A stretch of 64,000 nucleotides of DNA from Mesorhizobium sp. BR1-1-16 (GCF_020165495.1 NZ_JAIUIE010000003.1:124001-188000), one strand, 5' to 3'; shown: positions 44,747 through 53,209, counted from the stretch's first letter. Notes: generated by a model from the letters alone, not told the origin. Numbers and translations: made by a program.

Positions 44747-46150
44747 ATGAACGCCCCCGTCCTGAAGATCGTCACGCCGGTCGACGGCTCCATCTATGCC
44801 GAGCGCCCGCTCGCCAGCGAAGCTGATGTGCTCGCCGCGCTGGAACGCGCCAAGGCGGCGCAGCGCGCCTGGCGCAGCGCCAGCATGTCTGAGCGGCAGA
44901 AGATCGCCACCGCCTTTGTCGACGCCATGGTCGCCGAGAAGGACAAGGTGGCCGAACTGCTCGCCTGGCAGATGGGCCGGCCGATCCGCTACGGCCATGG
45001 CGAGATGCGCGGCTTCGAGGAGCGCGCGCGATACATGATCGAGATCGCGCCGGCGACGCTGGCCGATATCGATGTCGGCCCGAAGGAAGGTTTCAAGCGC
45101 TTCATCCGCCGCGAGCCGCTCGGTGTCTGCCTTAACCTGCCGGCCTGGAACTTCCCTTATATGACGGCGCTCAACGCGGTGCTGCCCGCCATCCTCGCCG
45201 GCAACACCGTCGTCATGAAGCATTCGAGCCAGACGGCGCTGGTTGCCGAGCATTTCGCCTCGGCCTTCGCCATGGGCGGGCTTTGGCCGGATGTTTTCCA
45301 GTATGTGAACATGTCGCATGAGGTGACCGACAAGGTCATCCGCTCCGGCCTCGTCGACCAGGTCGGCTTCACCGGTTCGACGGCGGGCGGCCGCCACATC
45401 ATGGCATCGGTCGCCGGTGCCTCAAACTTCCCGGCGACGACGCTGGAACTCGGCGGCAAGGATCCGGCCTATGTCCGGCCGGATGTGAACCTTCCCTTCG
45501 CGATCGAGAACATCGTGGATGGCGGCTTCTTCAATTCCGGCCAGTCCTGCTGCGCCATGGAACGCGTCTATGTGCATGAAAGCGTCTATGACGCCTTCGT
45601 CGAGGGCGTGGTCGCAACCGTCAACGCCTACAAGCTTGGGAGCCCGACCGATCCGGCAACCACGCTCGGCCCGGTTGTGCGTGCGGAAGCCGCGCGGTTC
45701 ATCAAGGCGCAGATCGACGAAGCCGTTCATGCCGGCGCGAAGCCGCTGATCGACGCTGCCCGGTTCCCGGAGGCATCGGAAGGCACCGCCTATCTGGCGC
45801 CGCAGGTTCTTGTCGGCGTCGACCATTCGATGCGCTTCATGACCGAGGAAACCTTCGGACCGGCCTTCGGCATCATGAAGGTCACCTCGGACGAGGAAGC
45901 GATCGGTCTTATGAACGACTCGCCCTTCGGCCTCACCGCCGCCATCTGGACCGAGGACGTCGAGGCCGCCGAGAGTATCGGCGACCGCATCGAGACCGGC
46001 ACCGTCTATATGAACCGCTGCGACTTCCTCGATCCGGCCCTGCCCTGGGTCGGCGTCAAGCAGACCGGCCGCGGCGCGACCCTGTCGCGTGTCGGCTACG
46101 AGCATCTCACGCGGCCGAAGGCATTCCATCTGAGGACGAAAACAGACTGA
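44747..46150 (+). CDS. NAD(P)-dependent aldehyde dehydrogenase
   Basis: 467 residues. ALDH motifs are PAWNFPYMTALNAVLPAILA, GFTGSTAGGRHIMA (cofactor), the catalytic Glu in LELGGKDPAYV, the nucleophile in NSGQSCCAMERVYVHE and EETFGPAFGIMKV. It oxidises an aldehyde to an acid; in this cluster probably the aldehyde made by the adjacent alcohol dehydrogenase or an amine oxidation product. It follows the ligase by 56 bases. Confidence 0.92.
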   Translation: MNAPVLKIVTPVDGSIYAERPLASEADVLAALERAKAAQRAWRSASMSERQKIATAFVDAMVAEKDKVAELLAWQMGRPIRYGHGEMRGFEERARYMIEIAPATLADIDVGPKEGFKRFIRREPLGVCLNLPAWNFPYMTALNAVLPAILAGNTVVMKHSSQTALVAEHFASAFAMGGLWPDVFQYVNMSHEVTDKVIRSGLVDQVGFTGSTAGGRHIMASVAGASNFPATTLELGGKDPAYVRPDVNLPFAIENIVDGGFFNSGQSCCAMERVYVHESVYDAFVEGVVATVNAYKLGSPTDPATTLGPVVRAEAARFIKAQIDEAVHAGAKPLIDAARFPEASEGTAYLAPQVLVGVDHSMRFMTEETFGPAFGIMKVTSDEEAIGLMNDSPFGLTAAIWTEDVEAAESIGDRIETGTVYMNRCDFLDPALPWVGVKQTGRGATLSRVGYEHLTRPKAFHLRTKTD

Positions 46151-46155
46151 CCCCC

Positions 46156-46196
46156 TCCGCCGTCATGCCCGGGCTTGTCCCTGACATGACGGCGGA
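46156..46196. repeat. Palindromic extragenic element
   Basis: TCCGCCGTCATG and its perfect complement (12-bp arms) around the 17-base centre CCCGGGCTTGTCCCTGA, in the 67-base gap between the aldehyde and alcohol dehydrogenase genes. The core CGTCATGCCCGGGCTTGTCC is, from memory, a form that recurs in intergenic regions of many Hyphomicrobiales genomes, so this looks like a single copy of a dispersed REP-like family. Confidence 0.65.
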
Positions 46197-46217
46197 TATC
46201 CCGATTCCACGGAGACC

Positions 46218-47396
46218 ATGATGCTCGACCAATACGCCTCGCTGACCGCCAACTGGTCCTATCCGACAGCGATCCGCTTTGGCGCGGGGCGGATCAGCGA
46301 ACTGGCTGACGCTGTGAAGGCGGCCGGCATCACCAGCCCGCTATTCGTCACCGATCCTGGCCTCGTTACGCTGCCGGTCGTTGCCAAGGCCCTCGGCGTG
46401 CTCGATGCCGCCGGTCTGGCCTACACCGTGTTCTCGAAGGTCGACGGCAACCCGACCCTCGCCAATCTCGATGACGGCCTTGCCGCCTATCGCGCTGGCG
46501 GCCATGACGGCGTCATTGCCTTCGGCGGCGGTTCCGGCATGGATATCGGCAAGACCATCGCCTTCATGGCCCGCCAGACGCGCCCCGTATGGGATTTCGA
46601 GGATCGCGAAGACTGGTGGACGCGCGCCGATCCGAACGGGATCGCCCCGATCGTCGCCGTACCGACCACGTCAGGGACCGGCTCGGAAGTCGGCCGTGCA
46701 GCGGTGATCACCGATCCCGCCGACCACACGAAAAAGATCATCTTCCATCCGAAGATGCAGCCGAAGATCGTGATCGAAGACCCCGAGCTGACCCTTGGAC
46801 TGCCGCCGAAGATCACGGCCTGGACGGGCATGGATGCGCTCAGCCATTCGCTCGAGGCATGGTCGAGCCCGTTCTTCCATCCGCAGTCCGCCGGCATCGC
46901 GCTGGAAGGCATGCGCCTCGTCAAGGATTGGCTGCCGATCGCCGTCAAGGATGGCAGCCGGCTCGACGCGCGCTCCTATATGCTGATCGCCTCGTCGATG
47001 GGCGCTGTCGCCTTCCAGAAAGGCCTTGGTGCGATGCACGCGATGAGCCATCCCTGCTCCAGCTTGCGCGGCACGCATCATGGCCTGACCAATGCCGTCG
47101 TGATGCCCTATGTCCTTGCCCACAACGCGCCTGTGATCACCGACAAGCTGGCGGCGCTGGCGCGCTATCTCGACCTGCCGGGCCAGTCGGCGGCGAGCGT
47201 TATCGACTGGGTGCTGGCGCTCCGCGTGGAACTCGGCATTCCGCACACGCTGAAGGAGATCGGTGTCGACGAAAGCGTCCTCCCGGACGCTGCCAGGATG
47301 GCCGAGCACGACCCGTCGAATGGCGGCAATCCCATCGCGATCGGCGAAAAGGAATATGAAACGCTGTTCCGGCGCGCGATCGAAGGCACCGTCTGA
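46218..47396 (+). CDS. Iron-containing (type III) alcohol dehydrogenase
   Basis: 392 residues. Family features are GVIAFGGGSGMDIGKTIAFM (NAD-binding), TTSGTGSEVGRAAVITD, and the metal ligands in WTGMDALSHSLEAW, GAMHAMSHPCS and GTHHGLTNAVVMPYVL. It interconverts an alcohol and an aldehyde. Tandem ATGs lie at 46218 and 46221, with GGAG just upstream. It is the last gene of the amine/alcohol cluster and convergent with a LysR gene. Confidence 0.92.
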   Translation: MMLDQYASLTANWSYPTAIRFGAGRISELADAVKAAGITSPLFVTDPGLVTLPVVAKALGVLDAAGLAYTVFSKVDGNPTLANLDDGLAAYRAGGHDGVIAFGGGSGMDIGKTIAFMARQTRPVWDFEDREDWWTRADPNGIAPIVAVPTTSGTGSEVGRAAVITDPADHTKKIIFHPKMQPKIVIEDPELTLGLPPKITAWTGMDALSHSLEAWSSPFFHPQSAGIALEGMRLVKDWLPIAVKDGSRLDARSYMLIASSMGAVAFQKGLGAMHAMSHPCSSLRGTHHGLTNAVVMPYVLAHNAPVITDKLAALARYLDLPGQSAASVIDWVLALRVELGIPHTLKEIGVDESVLPDAARMAEHDPSNGGNPIAIGEKEYETLFRRAIEGTV

Positions 47397-47411
47397 GGAT
47401 CCAGCCTCCGG

Positions 47412-48314
47412 CTACGCCGGACGGCTCTTTATATAATCGACGAAGGCCCGGAGCGGCGGCGGCACCAGCCGGCGCCCCGGAAAATACAGGAAGGGGCCGG
47501 TGAAGCTCAGCCACCAGTCCTCGAGTACGGGCTCAAGCGTACCGGCGTCGAGATGCGGGCGCAGCCAGGTTTCGAAAGCCGCGACGATGCCGACCCCGCC
47601 GAGCGCGATATCAATGGCAAGGCCGATCTCGCCCGCCGGCCGGATTTCGAACGGCCCCGGCGGATCGACATGCACGACCTCATCGCCACGCTGGAATTCC
47701 CACGGATGGCGCGCTCCGCTGGAAAAGCGGAAGCGCAGGCAGTCGTGGCCGAGAAGGTCGCGCGGATGGCTCGGCCTGCCCCGGCGATCGAGATAGGACG
47801 GCGCGGCGGCGACGGCAAAACGCTGCACGCGTGGACCGATCGGAACCGCGATCATGTCCTGCTCCAGCCGCTCGTCATAGCGGATGCCGGCGTCGCAGCC
47901 GGCGGCGATCAGATCGACGAAACTGTCCTCGGCCGTGATCTCCAACCGGATCTCGGGATAGGTGGCGAGAAAACCGGGCACGATCGCCGGCAGCACCAGC
48001 CGCACCGCCGCGACGGGGACATTGAGGCGGAGCGTGCCGGCGGGCCGGTCGCGATAGCCGTCGACGATGTCGAGCGCGGCCCGCACCTCGCCCAGCGCGG
48101 GCTCCAGCCGATCGAGCAGACCCTGTCCTGCCTCGGTGGCGCGCACGCTGCGCGTCGTGCGGTTGAGGAGGCGGAGGCCGAGTTGCTGTTCGAGTCGACG
48201 CACGGCCTCGCTGAGGCTCGATGCGCTCACGCCCTCGACGCGTGCGGCTTCACGGAAGCCGCCAGCCCGTGCGACAGCCACGAACGCATCGAGATCGCCG
48301 AGATCGGTCTTCAT
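47412..48314 (-). CDS. LysR-family transcriptional regulator
   Basis: 300 residues. The LysR helix-turn-helix is FVAVARAGGFREAARVEGVS, ASSLSEAVRRLEQQLGLRLL and NRTTRSVRATEAGQGLLDRL. The effector domain begins near 90 with AGTLRLNVPVAAVRLVLPAI, in the style of the CrgA/AaeR branch. It is divergent from the aldo/keto reductase gene across 94 bases and likely controls it. Confidence 0.92.
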   Translation of the reverse strand: MKTDLGDLDAFVAVARAGGFREAARVEGVSASSLSEAVRRLEQQLGLRLLNRTTRSVRATEAGQGLLDRLEPALGEVRAALDIVDGYRDRPAGTLRLNVPVAAVRLVLPAIVPGFLATYPEIRLEITAEDSFVDLIAAGCDAGIRYDERLEQDMIAVPIGPRVQRFAVAAAPSYLDRRGRPSHPRDLLGHDCLRFRFSSGARHPWEFQRGDEVVHVDPPGPFEIRPAGEIGLAIDIALGGVGIVAAFETWLRPHLDAGTLEPVLEDWWLSFTGPFLYFPGRRLVPPPLRAFVDYIKSRPA

Positions 48315-48408
48315 TGTTCGCCTTTCCGTACAGCCCGTGCGGACCGTGCATGATTATCGCGCAGCGGAGCAAGGCCTATCTCCGGGACGTCCTCACCGGA
48401 GATTGAGC

Positions 48409-49290
48409 ATGAACCGAACCGACACCTCGACCACCTTCCGCCTCGGCGACCGCACCGTGAAGCGCATCGGCTACGGTGCGATGCAGCTGGCCGGGCCCGG
48501 TGTCTTCGGGCCGCCGCGCGATCATGCCGCCGCCTTGGCGGTCCTGCGCGCAGCCGTGGAAAGCGGCGTCGACCATATCGACACGGCCGATATCTACGGC
48601 CCGCACGTCACCAATCGTCTCATCCGCGAAGCGCTGCATCCTTATCCCGACAACCTCACCATCGTGACCAAGATTGGCGCACGGCGCGGCGAGGATGCGT
48701 CATGGAACGTGGCAGCCTCGCCGGCCGAGCTGGAAGAGCAGGTTCAGGAAAACCTCGCGAATCTCGGTCTTGACGTCCTCGAGGTCGTCAATCTGCGCCT
48801 GATGTTCTCGACGCACGGACCGGCCGAGGGCCCAATCGAGACTGCGGTCGAGACGCTTGCCGACATGAAGCGGCGCGGGTTGATCCGTCATATCGGCATC
48901 AGCAATGCGACCGCGGCGCAGGTCAAAACAGCACGAGCAATCACCGAAATCGTCTGCGTCCAGAATCTCTACAACATCGCTCATCGCGACGACGACGCAC
49001 TGATCGACGCGCTCGCCAGCGATGGCATCGCCTATGTGCCGTTCTTCCCGCTCGGCGGCTTTTCGCCTCTGCAATCCTCGGCACTCTCCAATGTCGCGGC
49101 ACAGCTCGGCGCCACGCCGATGCAGGTGGCACTGGCCTGGCTGCTTCAGCGCTCGCCGAACATCCTGCTGATCCCGGGCACCTCATCAACGGCGCATCTT
49201 TCGGAAAATCTCGCCGCCGGCGACCTCGTGCTGTCCGCTGATGTTCTCGCTGTGCTCGACGATATCGGTCTCGCCGCCACCGCACACTGA
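48409..49290 (+). CDS. Aldo/keto reductase, PdxI (YdbC)-like pyridoxal reductase
   Basis: 293 residues. GYGAMQLAGPGVFGPPRDH, ADIYGPHVTNRLIREALHPY, TKIGARRGEDASWN, VCVQNLYNIAHRDDDALIDA and GIAYVPFFPLGGFSPLQSS follow the E. coli YdbC/PdxI sequence closely. The Asp, Tyr and Lys of the catalytic tetrad are present, but the usual His is replaced (EVVNLRLMF), as in that family. It probably reduces pyridoxal to pyridoxine with NADPH. ATG at 48409; target of the divergent LysR gene. Confidence 0.88.
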   Translation: MNRTDTSTTFRLGDRTVKRIGYGAMQLAGPGVFGPPRDHAAALAVLRAAVESGVDHIDTADIYGPHVTNRLIREALHPYPDNLTIVTKIGARRGEDASWNVAASPAELEEQVQENLANLGLDVLEVVNLRLMFSTHGPAEGPIETAVETLADMKRRGLIRHIGISNATAAQVKTARAITEIVCVQNLYNIAHRDDDALIDALASDGIAYVPFFPLGGFSPLQSSALSNVAAQLGATPMQVALAWLLQRSPNILLIPGTSSTAHLSENLAAGDLVLSADVLAVLDDIGLAATAH

Positions 49291-49329
49291 TCGATCGCAT
49301 CCGCTCGCTCTCCAGCGCTTGCATGAAAA

Positions 49330-49363
49330 CGCTCAAGGCTTCAGAAATGCGCGGCCTTGAGCG
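49330..49363 (+). promoter_or_regulatory. Hairpin overlapping the KdgK-like ribosome site
   Basis: CGCTCAAGGC (49330-49339) pairs perfectly with 49354-49363 around a 14-base loop. The 3' arm runs into the GAGGAG ribosome site (49362-49367) of the following GTG start. It could modulate translation or merely act as a weak terminator of the reductase transcript; no T-run follows. Confidence 0.4.
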
Positions 49364-49374
49364 AGGAGAAGCAC

Positions 49375-50292
49375 GTGAGCCCCGACATCATCTGCATCGG
49401 CGAGCCGATGTTCGAGCTGAACCAGCCGAAGGGCGAGACCGTGTTTCATCCCGGCCATGGCGGCGATGCGTCCAACGCCGCCATCGCCGCCGCACGGCAG
49501 GAAGCCTCGGTTGGGATGCTGACGGCCATCGGCACCGACAGCTTCGGGCAGTCCTTCCTCGATCTCTGGATGATGGAAGGCGTCGATGCGAGTGCGGTGA
49601 AACGCGATGCCCACGCGCCGACCGGCCTCTATTTCGTGACGCATGGGCCTGACGGCCATGAGTTCACCTACCGGCGGGCAGGCTCGGCCGCGAGCCTTCT
49701 CGAGCCCGCCGAACTGCCCCTCGACTATATCCGCGGCGCGCGCATCCTGCATGCTTCCGGCATCAGCCAGGCGATCTCCGCGGCGGCAGCCGACGCGGTT
49801 TTCCTCGCGATGCACACGATCCGTGCGGCCGGAGGGCTTGTTTCCTACGATACCAATCTGCGGAGCCGGCTCTGGCCGATCGACCGCGCCCGCGCCGTCA
49901 TCCATGCGGCGGCCAGCCTTGCCCATATCGTCAAGACAAGCATCGAGGATGCGACAGCGCTGACCGGGCTCACGGATCCCGGCAAGGTCGCCGATTTCTA
50001 TCTCGGACACGGCGCCCGGATCGCCATCGTCACGCAGGGCGGCGCCGGAGCCCTGGTCGCGACGACCGAGCGGCGGCAGCAGATCGAGCCGATCCCCGTC
50101 CGGCCGCTCGACGCGACAGGCGCCGGCGATACGTTCGACGGCGCCTTTCTCGCGGAATATCTCGCCCATGGCGAGCCGTTCGCGGCCGCGGTTTATGCCA
50201 ATGCGGCGGCTGGCCTTGCAACCGAGGGCTATGGCGCAGTGGCGCCGATGCCTCGGCGCGCCGCCGTCGAGGCGGCGCTCGCGGCGCGCTGA
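49375..50292 (+). CDS. PfkB-family carbohydrate kinase, KDG-kinase-like
   Basis: 305 residues. Ribokinase-fold features are IICIGEPMFELNQPKGE, FHPGHGGDASNAAIAAARQ (sugar site), YDTNLRSRLWP and the PfkB second signature DATGAGDTFDGAF with the catalytic Asp. The match is best to 2-keto-3-deoxygluconate kinases, which make KDPG; other sugar acids are possible. The GTG at 49375 follows GAGGAG; a TTG at 49357 also opens the frame. Confidence 0.86.
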   Translation: MSPDIICIGEPMFELNQPKGETVFHPGHGGDASNAAIAAARQEASVGMLTAIGTDSFGQSFLDLWMMEGVDASAVKRDAHAPTGLYFVTHGPDGHEFTYRRAGSAASLLEPAELPLDYIRGARILHASGISQAISAAAADAVFLAMHTIRAAGGLVSYDTNLRSRLWPIDRARAVIHAAASLAHIVKTSIEDATALTGLTDPGKVADFYLGHGARIAIVTQGGAGALVATTERRQQIEPIPVRPLDATGAGDTFDGAFLAEYLAHGEPFAAAVYANAAAGLATEGYGAVAPMPRRAAVEAALAAR

Positions 50293-50317
50293 CAACCCAG
50301 CGCGCCGACGCCTTGAA

Positions 50318-51241
50318 CTAGCTGCCGCTCATGGCTGCGAGCAGTTGGCTCTCATTGTTCTGGAACATCTTCACATAGGTCGGGGCAGGCCCGTCCTTCG
50401 GCGAGAGAGCGTCGGAGAACAGCTCCCCGCCGACCTTGACGCTGCTTTCGCGGGCGATCTGGTCGATCAGGCGCGGATCGGTGATGTTCTCGACGAAGAT
50501 CGCCTGGATATGCTCGTCCTTCACCTGCCGCACGATCTTGGCGACATCAGCCGCCGAGACGTCGGCTTCGGTCGAAAGCCCTTCCGGCGCGATGAACTGG
50601 ATGTCATAGGCAGCGCCGAAATAGCCGAAGGCGTCATGGCTGGTCACGATGCGGCGCTTGGCCTCGGGCAGCTTCCCAAACTCGGCGGCCAGACGGTCAT
50701 GGATGGTGGTGAGCTGTTCGTTGAGCGCATCGCCATTGCGCCTGTAGTCGCTTGCGTGAGCCGGATCGGCAGCCGAGAACCCGGCGACGATGTTGTTCAC
50801 ATAGAGAATGCCGTTGCGCGGATCCTGCCATGCATGCGGATCGATCGCCTTGCCGTCGGCGTTCTTCTCCAGTTCCTCGGCCTCATCGGCATCGCCCTGC
50901 CAGAGGCGCGGCTCGACGCCCTTTGAGGCGATCACGGTTTCGCCCTTGAAATTGGAAGCGGCGACCAGGCGCTGCATCCAATGCTCGAGGCCGAGCCCGT
51001 TCTCGACCAGCACTGCGGCCTCGCCGAGCGCCTTGGCATTTTGAGGGCTCGGCTCGAAGGTGTGCGCATCGCCATTCGGCCCGACCAGCGTCGTAACGTC
51101 GACAAGGTCGCCGCCGACTTCGGAGGCGAGATCGCCGAGAACCGAGAAGCTCGCGACGACCTTCAGCTTTTCAGCCGCGAAGGCAGGACTGGAGAGCCCT
51201 GCCGCAAGCGCTGCGGCGAGGAGGACTTTGGTAATCCGCAT
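50318..51241 (-). CDS. Zinc/manganese ABC transporter periplasmic binding protein
   Basis: 307 residues. A signal peptide (VLLAAALAAGLSSPAFAAEK) precedes a ZnuA/cluster A-I fold. Probable metal ligands are the His residues in GDAHTFEPSP, IDPHAWQDP and VTSHDAFGYF, and an Asp near the end (GGELFSDAL). Instead of a His-rich loop it has an acidic loop, GDADEAEELEKNADG, so it resembles AztC-type zinc proteins more than ZnuA. Last gene of the importer operon. GGAG precedes the ATG. Confidence 0.88.
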   Translation of the reverse strand: MRITKVLLAAALAAGLSSPAFAAEKLKVVASFSVLGDLASEVGGDLVDVTTLVGPNGDAHTFEPSPQNAKALGEAAVLVENGLGLEHWMQRLVAASNFKGETVIASKGVEPRLWQGDADEAEELEKNADGKAIDPHAWQDPRNGILYVNNIVAGFSAADPAHASDYRRNGDALNEQLTTIHDRLAAEFGKLPEAKRRIVTSHDAFGYFGAAYDIQFIAPEGLSTEADVSAADVAKIVRQVKDEHIQAIFVENITDPRLIDQIARESSVKVGGELFSDALSPKDGPAPTYVKMFQNNESQLLAAMSGS

Positions 51242-51268
51242 GGATAGCTCCGTTGCAGGAAGAAGAAA

Positions 51269-52141
51269 CTAGCCCCTCAAATGCTGCGCTCGCAGCATCT
51301 GTCTCAGGAAACTGCCGTGCCGCCCCACCAGCAGCGACAGCGCATGGATGGCGCCGGCCGTCAGGATGATGGCGGGCGAGGTCGGCACGGCGACATGGTA
51401 GGAGACGACGAGACCGACATAGGACGAGACCACGGCGATCAGCGCGGATGCGATGATCTGACCGCCGATCGACTCGCTCCAGAAACGGCTGGATGCGGCC
51501 GGCAGGATGATCAGGCCAACCACCATCAGCGTCCCGAGCGCATTGAATCCGCCGACGAGATTGAGCACCACCAGCACCAGAAAGAGGAAATGCACGGCCC
51601 CGCCCGCGCCACCGACACTGCGCAGGAAGCCCGGATCGAAGCATTCCGCCACCAGCAGGCGGTAAACGAAAGCAAAGGCCAGGAACGTGACCGTCGCGAT
51701 CGAGGCGATCAGGTAGATCGCCGCATCGTCGAGCGCGAGCACATTGCCGAACAGCACATGCAGCAGGTCGACATTCGAGCCTTTCAGCGAGACGATCAGC
51801 ACACCGAGGCCGAGCGAGACCAGATAGAAGGACGCGAAACTCGCATCCTCCTTCAGCGGCGTGGTACGCGAGATGAACCCCGCCGCCAGCGCCACCGCAA
51901 GTCCGGCGACGACCCCGCCGAGCGTCATCGCGAACAGCGAGAAGCCCGAGAGCAGGAAGCCGATCGCCGCCCCGGGCAGGATGGCATGCGACATGACATC
52001 GCCCATCAGACTCATGCGCCGCAGCACCAGGAACACGCCGATCGGCGCTCCGGAAAGCGACAGCGCCAGGCAGCCGATCAGGGCACGCCGCATGAAGCCG
52101 AATTCGAGAAACGGCGCCACGAGCAGATTGAAGGTGGTCAT
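51269..52141 (-). CDS. Zinc/manganese ABC transporter permease
   Basis: 290 residues, about eight helices. ABC-3 family: FMRRALIGCLALSLSGAPIG, VLRRMSLMGDVMSHAILPGA, AIGFLLSGFSLFAMTLGGVV and ILPAASSRFWSESIGGQIIA. The ATG at 52141 overlaps the ATPase stop (ATGA). It forms the inner-membrane channel for the binding protein at 50318. Confidence 0.92.
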   Translation of the reverse strand: MTTFNLLVAPFLEFGFMRRALIGCLALSLSGAPIGVFLVLRRMSLMGDVMSHAILPGAAIGFLLSGFSLFAMTLGGVVAGLAVALAAGFISRTTPLKEDASFASFYLVSLGLGVLIVSLKGSNVDLLHVLFGNVLALDDAAIYLIASIATVTFLAFAFVYRLLVAECFDPGFLRSVGGAGGAVHFLFLVLVVLNLVGGFNALGTLMVVGLIILPAASSRFWSESIGGQIIASALIAVVSSYVGLVVSYHVAVPTSPAIILTAGAIHALSLLVGRHGSFLRQMLRAQHLRG

Positions 52142-52887
52142 GCTGCCGGACGCTCGCAAAGCTCGGCATCGCTATCGAACGCCTCGTCCAGCCCGCGCGA
52201 GCGGGCGATATTCGCCTCGGTCAGCACCTCGGAAGTCGGCCCCCACGCGATGGGGTCGCGGGCGATCAGCAGCGTCTTGGGAATGTGCTGCCGCACGGCA
52301 TTGAAATCGTGCAGGACGGCGATGATGGTCCGGCCTTCCCTGTGCCAGCGGCCGACCAGCCCCAAAAGTGCATCGGCCGTTCGCCCGTCGATCGCGGCGA
52401 AGGGTTCGTCGAGCAGGATCAACCGGGCATCCTGAAGCAGAAGCCGCGCAAACAGCGCGCGCTGGAACTGGCCGCCGGAAAGGCTGCCGACCATGCGCTC
52501 CTCAAAACCCGAAAGACCGACCGCGTCGAGCGCCGCCTCGACCTCCCGAAGCAGCGCGGCGCCGATGCGCCGAAACGGACCGGTCCGCCGCCAGAGGCCC
52601 ATCGCGGCAAGATCGAGGACCCGCATCGGAAAGCCGCGATCGAGCGCGGCCTGCTGCGGCAGATACGCGATATCGCTGCGGCGCGCGCCTGTCACCTCGA
52701 TCGATCCGCCATCCGGCCGGACCAATCCGACAATGCCCTTGAGCAGGGTCGACTTGCCAGCGCCATTGGGGCCGACGACAGCGGTGAAGGAGCCGGGCGC
52801 AAAGGTGCCGGTGAGATGGTGCACGGCCGGGTGACGCCGATAGGACAGCGTCAGGTCGCGGCAATGGATGGCGGGGGACGAAGCCAT
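52138..52887 (-). CDS. Zinc/manganese ABC transporter ATP-binding protein
   Basis: 249 residues. Walker A VVGPNGAGKSTLLKG, Q-loop IAYLPQQAALD, signature LSGGQFQRALFARLLLQ, Walker B LILLDEPFAAID and H-loop AVLHDFNAV. The ATG at 52887 (MASSPAIHCRD) is chosen; the open frame upstream to 53049 lies antisense to nothing recognisable and overlaps the small His-rich gene. It starts 4 bases after that gene's stop. Confidence 0.92.
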   Translation of the reverse strand: MASSPAIHCRDLTLSYRRHPAVHHLTGTFAPGSFTAVVGPNGAGKSTLLKGIVGLVRPDGGSIEVTGARRSDIAYLPQQAALDRGFPMRVLDLAAMGLWRRTGPFRRIGAALLREVEAALDAVGLSGFEERMVGSLSGGQFQRALFARLLLQDARLILLDEPFAAIDGRTADALLGLVGRWHREGRTIIAVLHDFNAVRQHIPKTLLIARDPIAWGPTSEVLTEANIARSRGLDEAFDSDAELCERPAA

Positions 52888-52891
52888 GATC

Positions 52892-53128
52892 TCAGCGCAC
52901 GGCCCAGAAGACGCCGATCCATACGAGACCGGCAAAGACGACGGCGAGACCGAGCCGATCGAGCACCGAGGCGAGGAACGGCGAAAACGTCTTGGCAGCC
53001 GCGTCGCTGTCATGCGCCTGAGAATGATTATGGGCATGATCGTGGTCACGATCCCCGCCAGCCTTCATCGCCGAACCAGCGGCAAAGCCGGTATTGCTTT
53101 CAATGGACAAGGCCTGCGGGCTCCGCAT
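52892..53128 (-). CDS. Small histidine-rich single-helix membrane protein in the zinc importer operon
   Basis: 78 residues from the ATG at 53128, or 58 from the ATG at 53068 (MKAGGDRDHDHAH). A histidine/aspartate-rich segment DRDHDHAHNHSQAHDSD is followed by one helix, LDRLGLAVVFAGLVWIGVFW, at the C-terminus. I do not recognise a named family. Its stop lies 4 bases before the ATPase start, so it is part of the importer operon. The His cluster suggests zinc binding near the membrane, on which side is unclear. Confidence 0.65.
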   Translation of the reverse strand: MRSPQALSIESNTGFAAGSAMKAGGDRDHDHAHNHSQAHDSDAAAKTFSPFLASVLDRLGLAVVFAGLVWIGVFWAVR

Positions 53129-53142
53129 CTCGCATCTGTTGC

Positions 53143-53160
53143 GATACGTTATGTTATATC
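53143..53160 (-). promoter_or_regulatory. Possible Zur-type metal box
   Basis: An AT-rich stretch (GATACGTTATGTTATATC) just upstream of the zinc operon in a GC-rich background, containing repeated TTAT steps and a partial dyad. Zinc importers of this type are usually controlled by Zur at such sites. The symmetry is poor, so this is only a candidate. Confidence 0.3.
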
Positions 53161-53209
53161 ATTTCACTTCGTGCAAGGCCCAATTCGCCGCACGGCGCTC
53201 AAGTCTAGA

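Noticed and set aside
47400-47425. Imperfect hairpin at the alcohol dehydrogenase/LysR convergence
   Set aside because: Contains a mismatch, overlaps the LysR stop and has no T-run on the relevant side.
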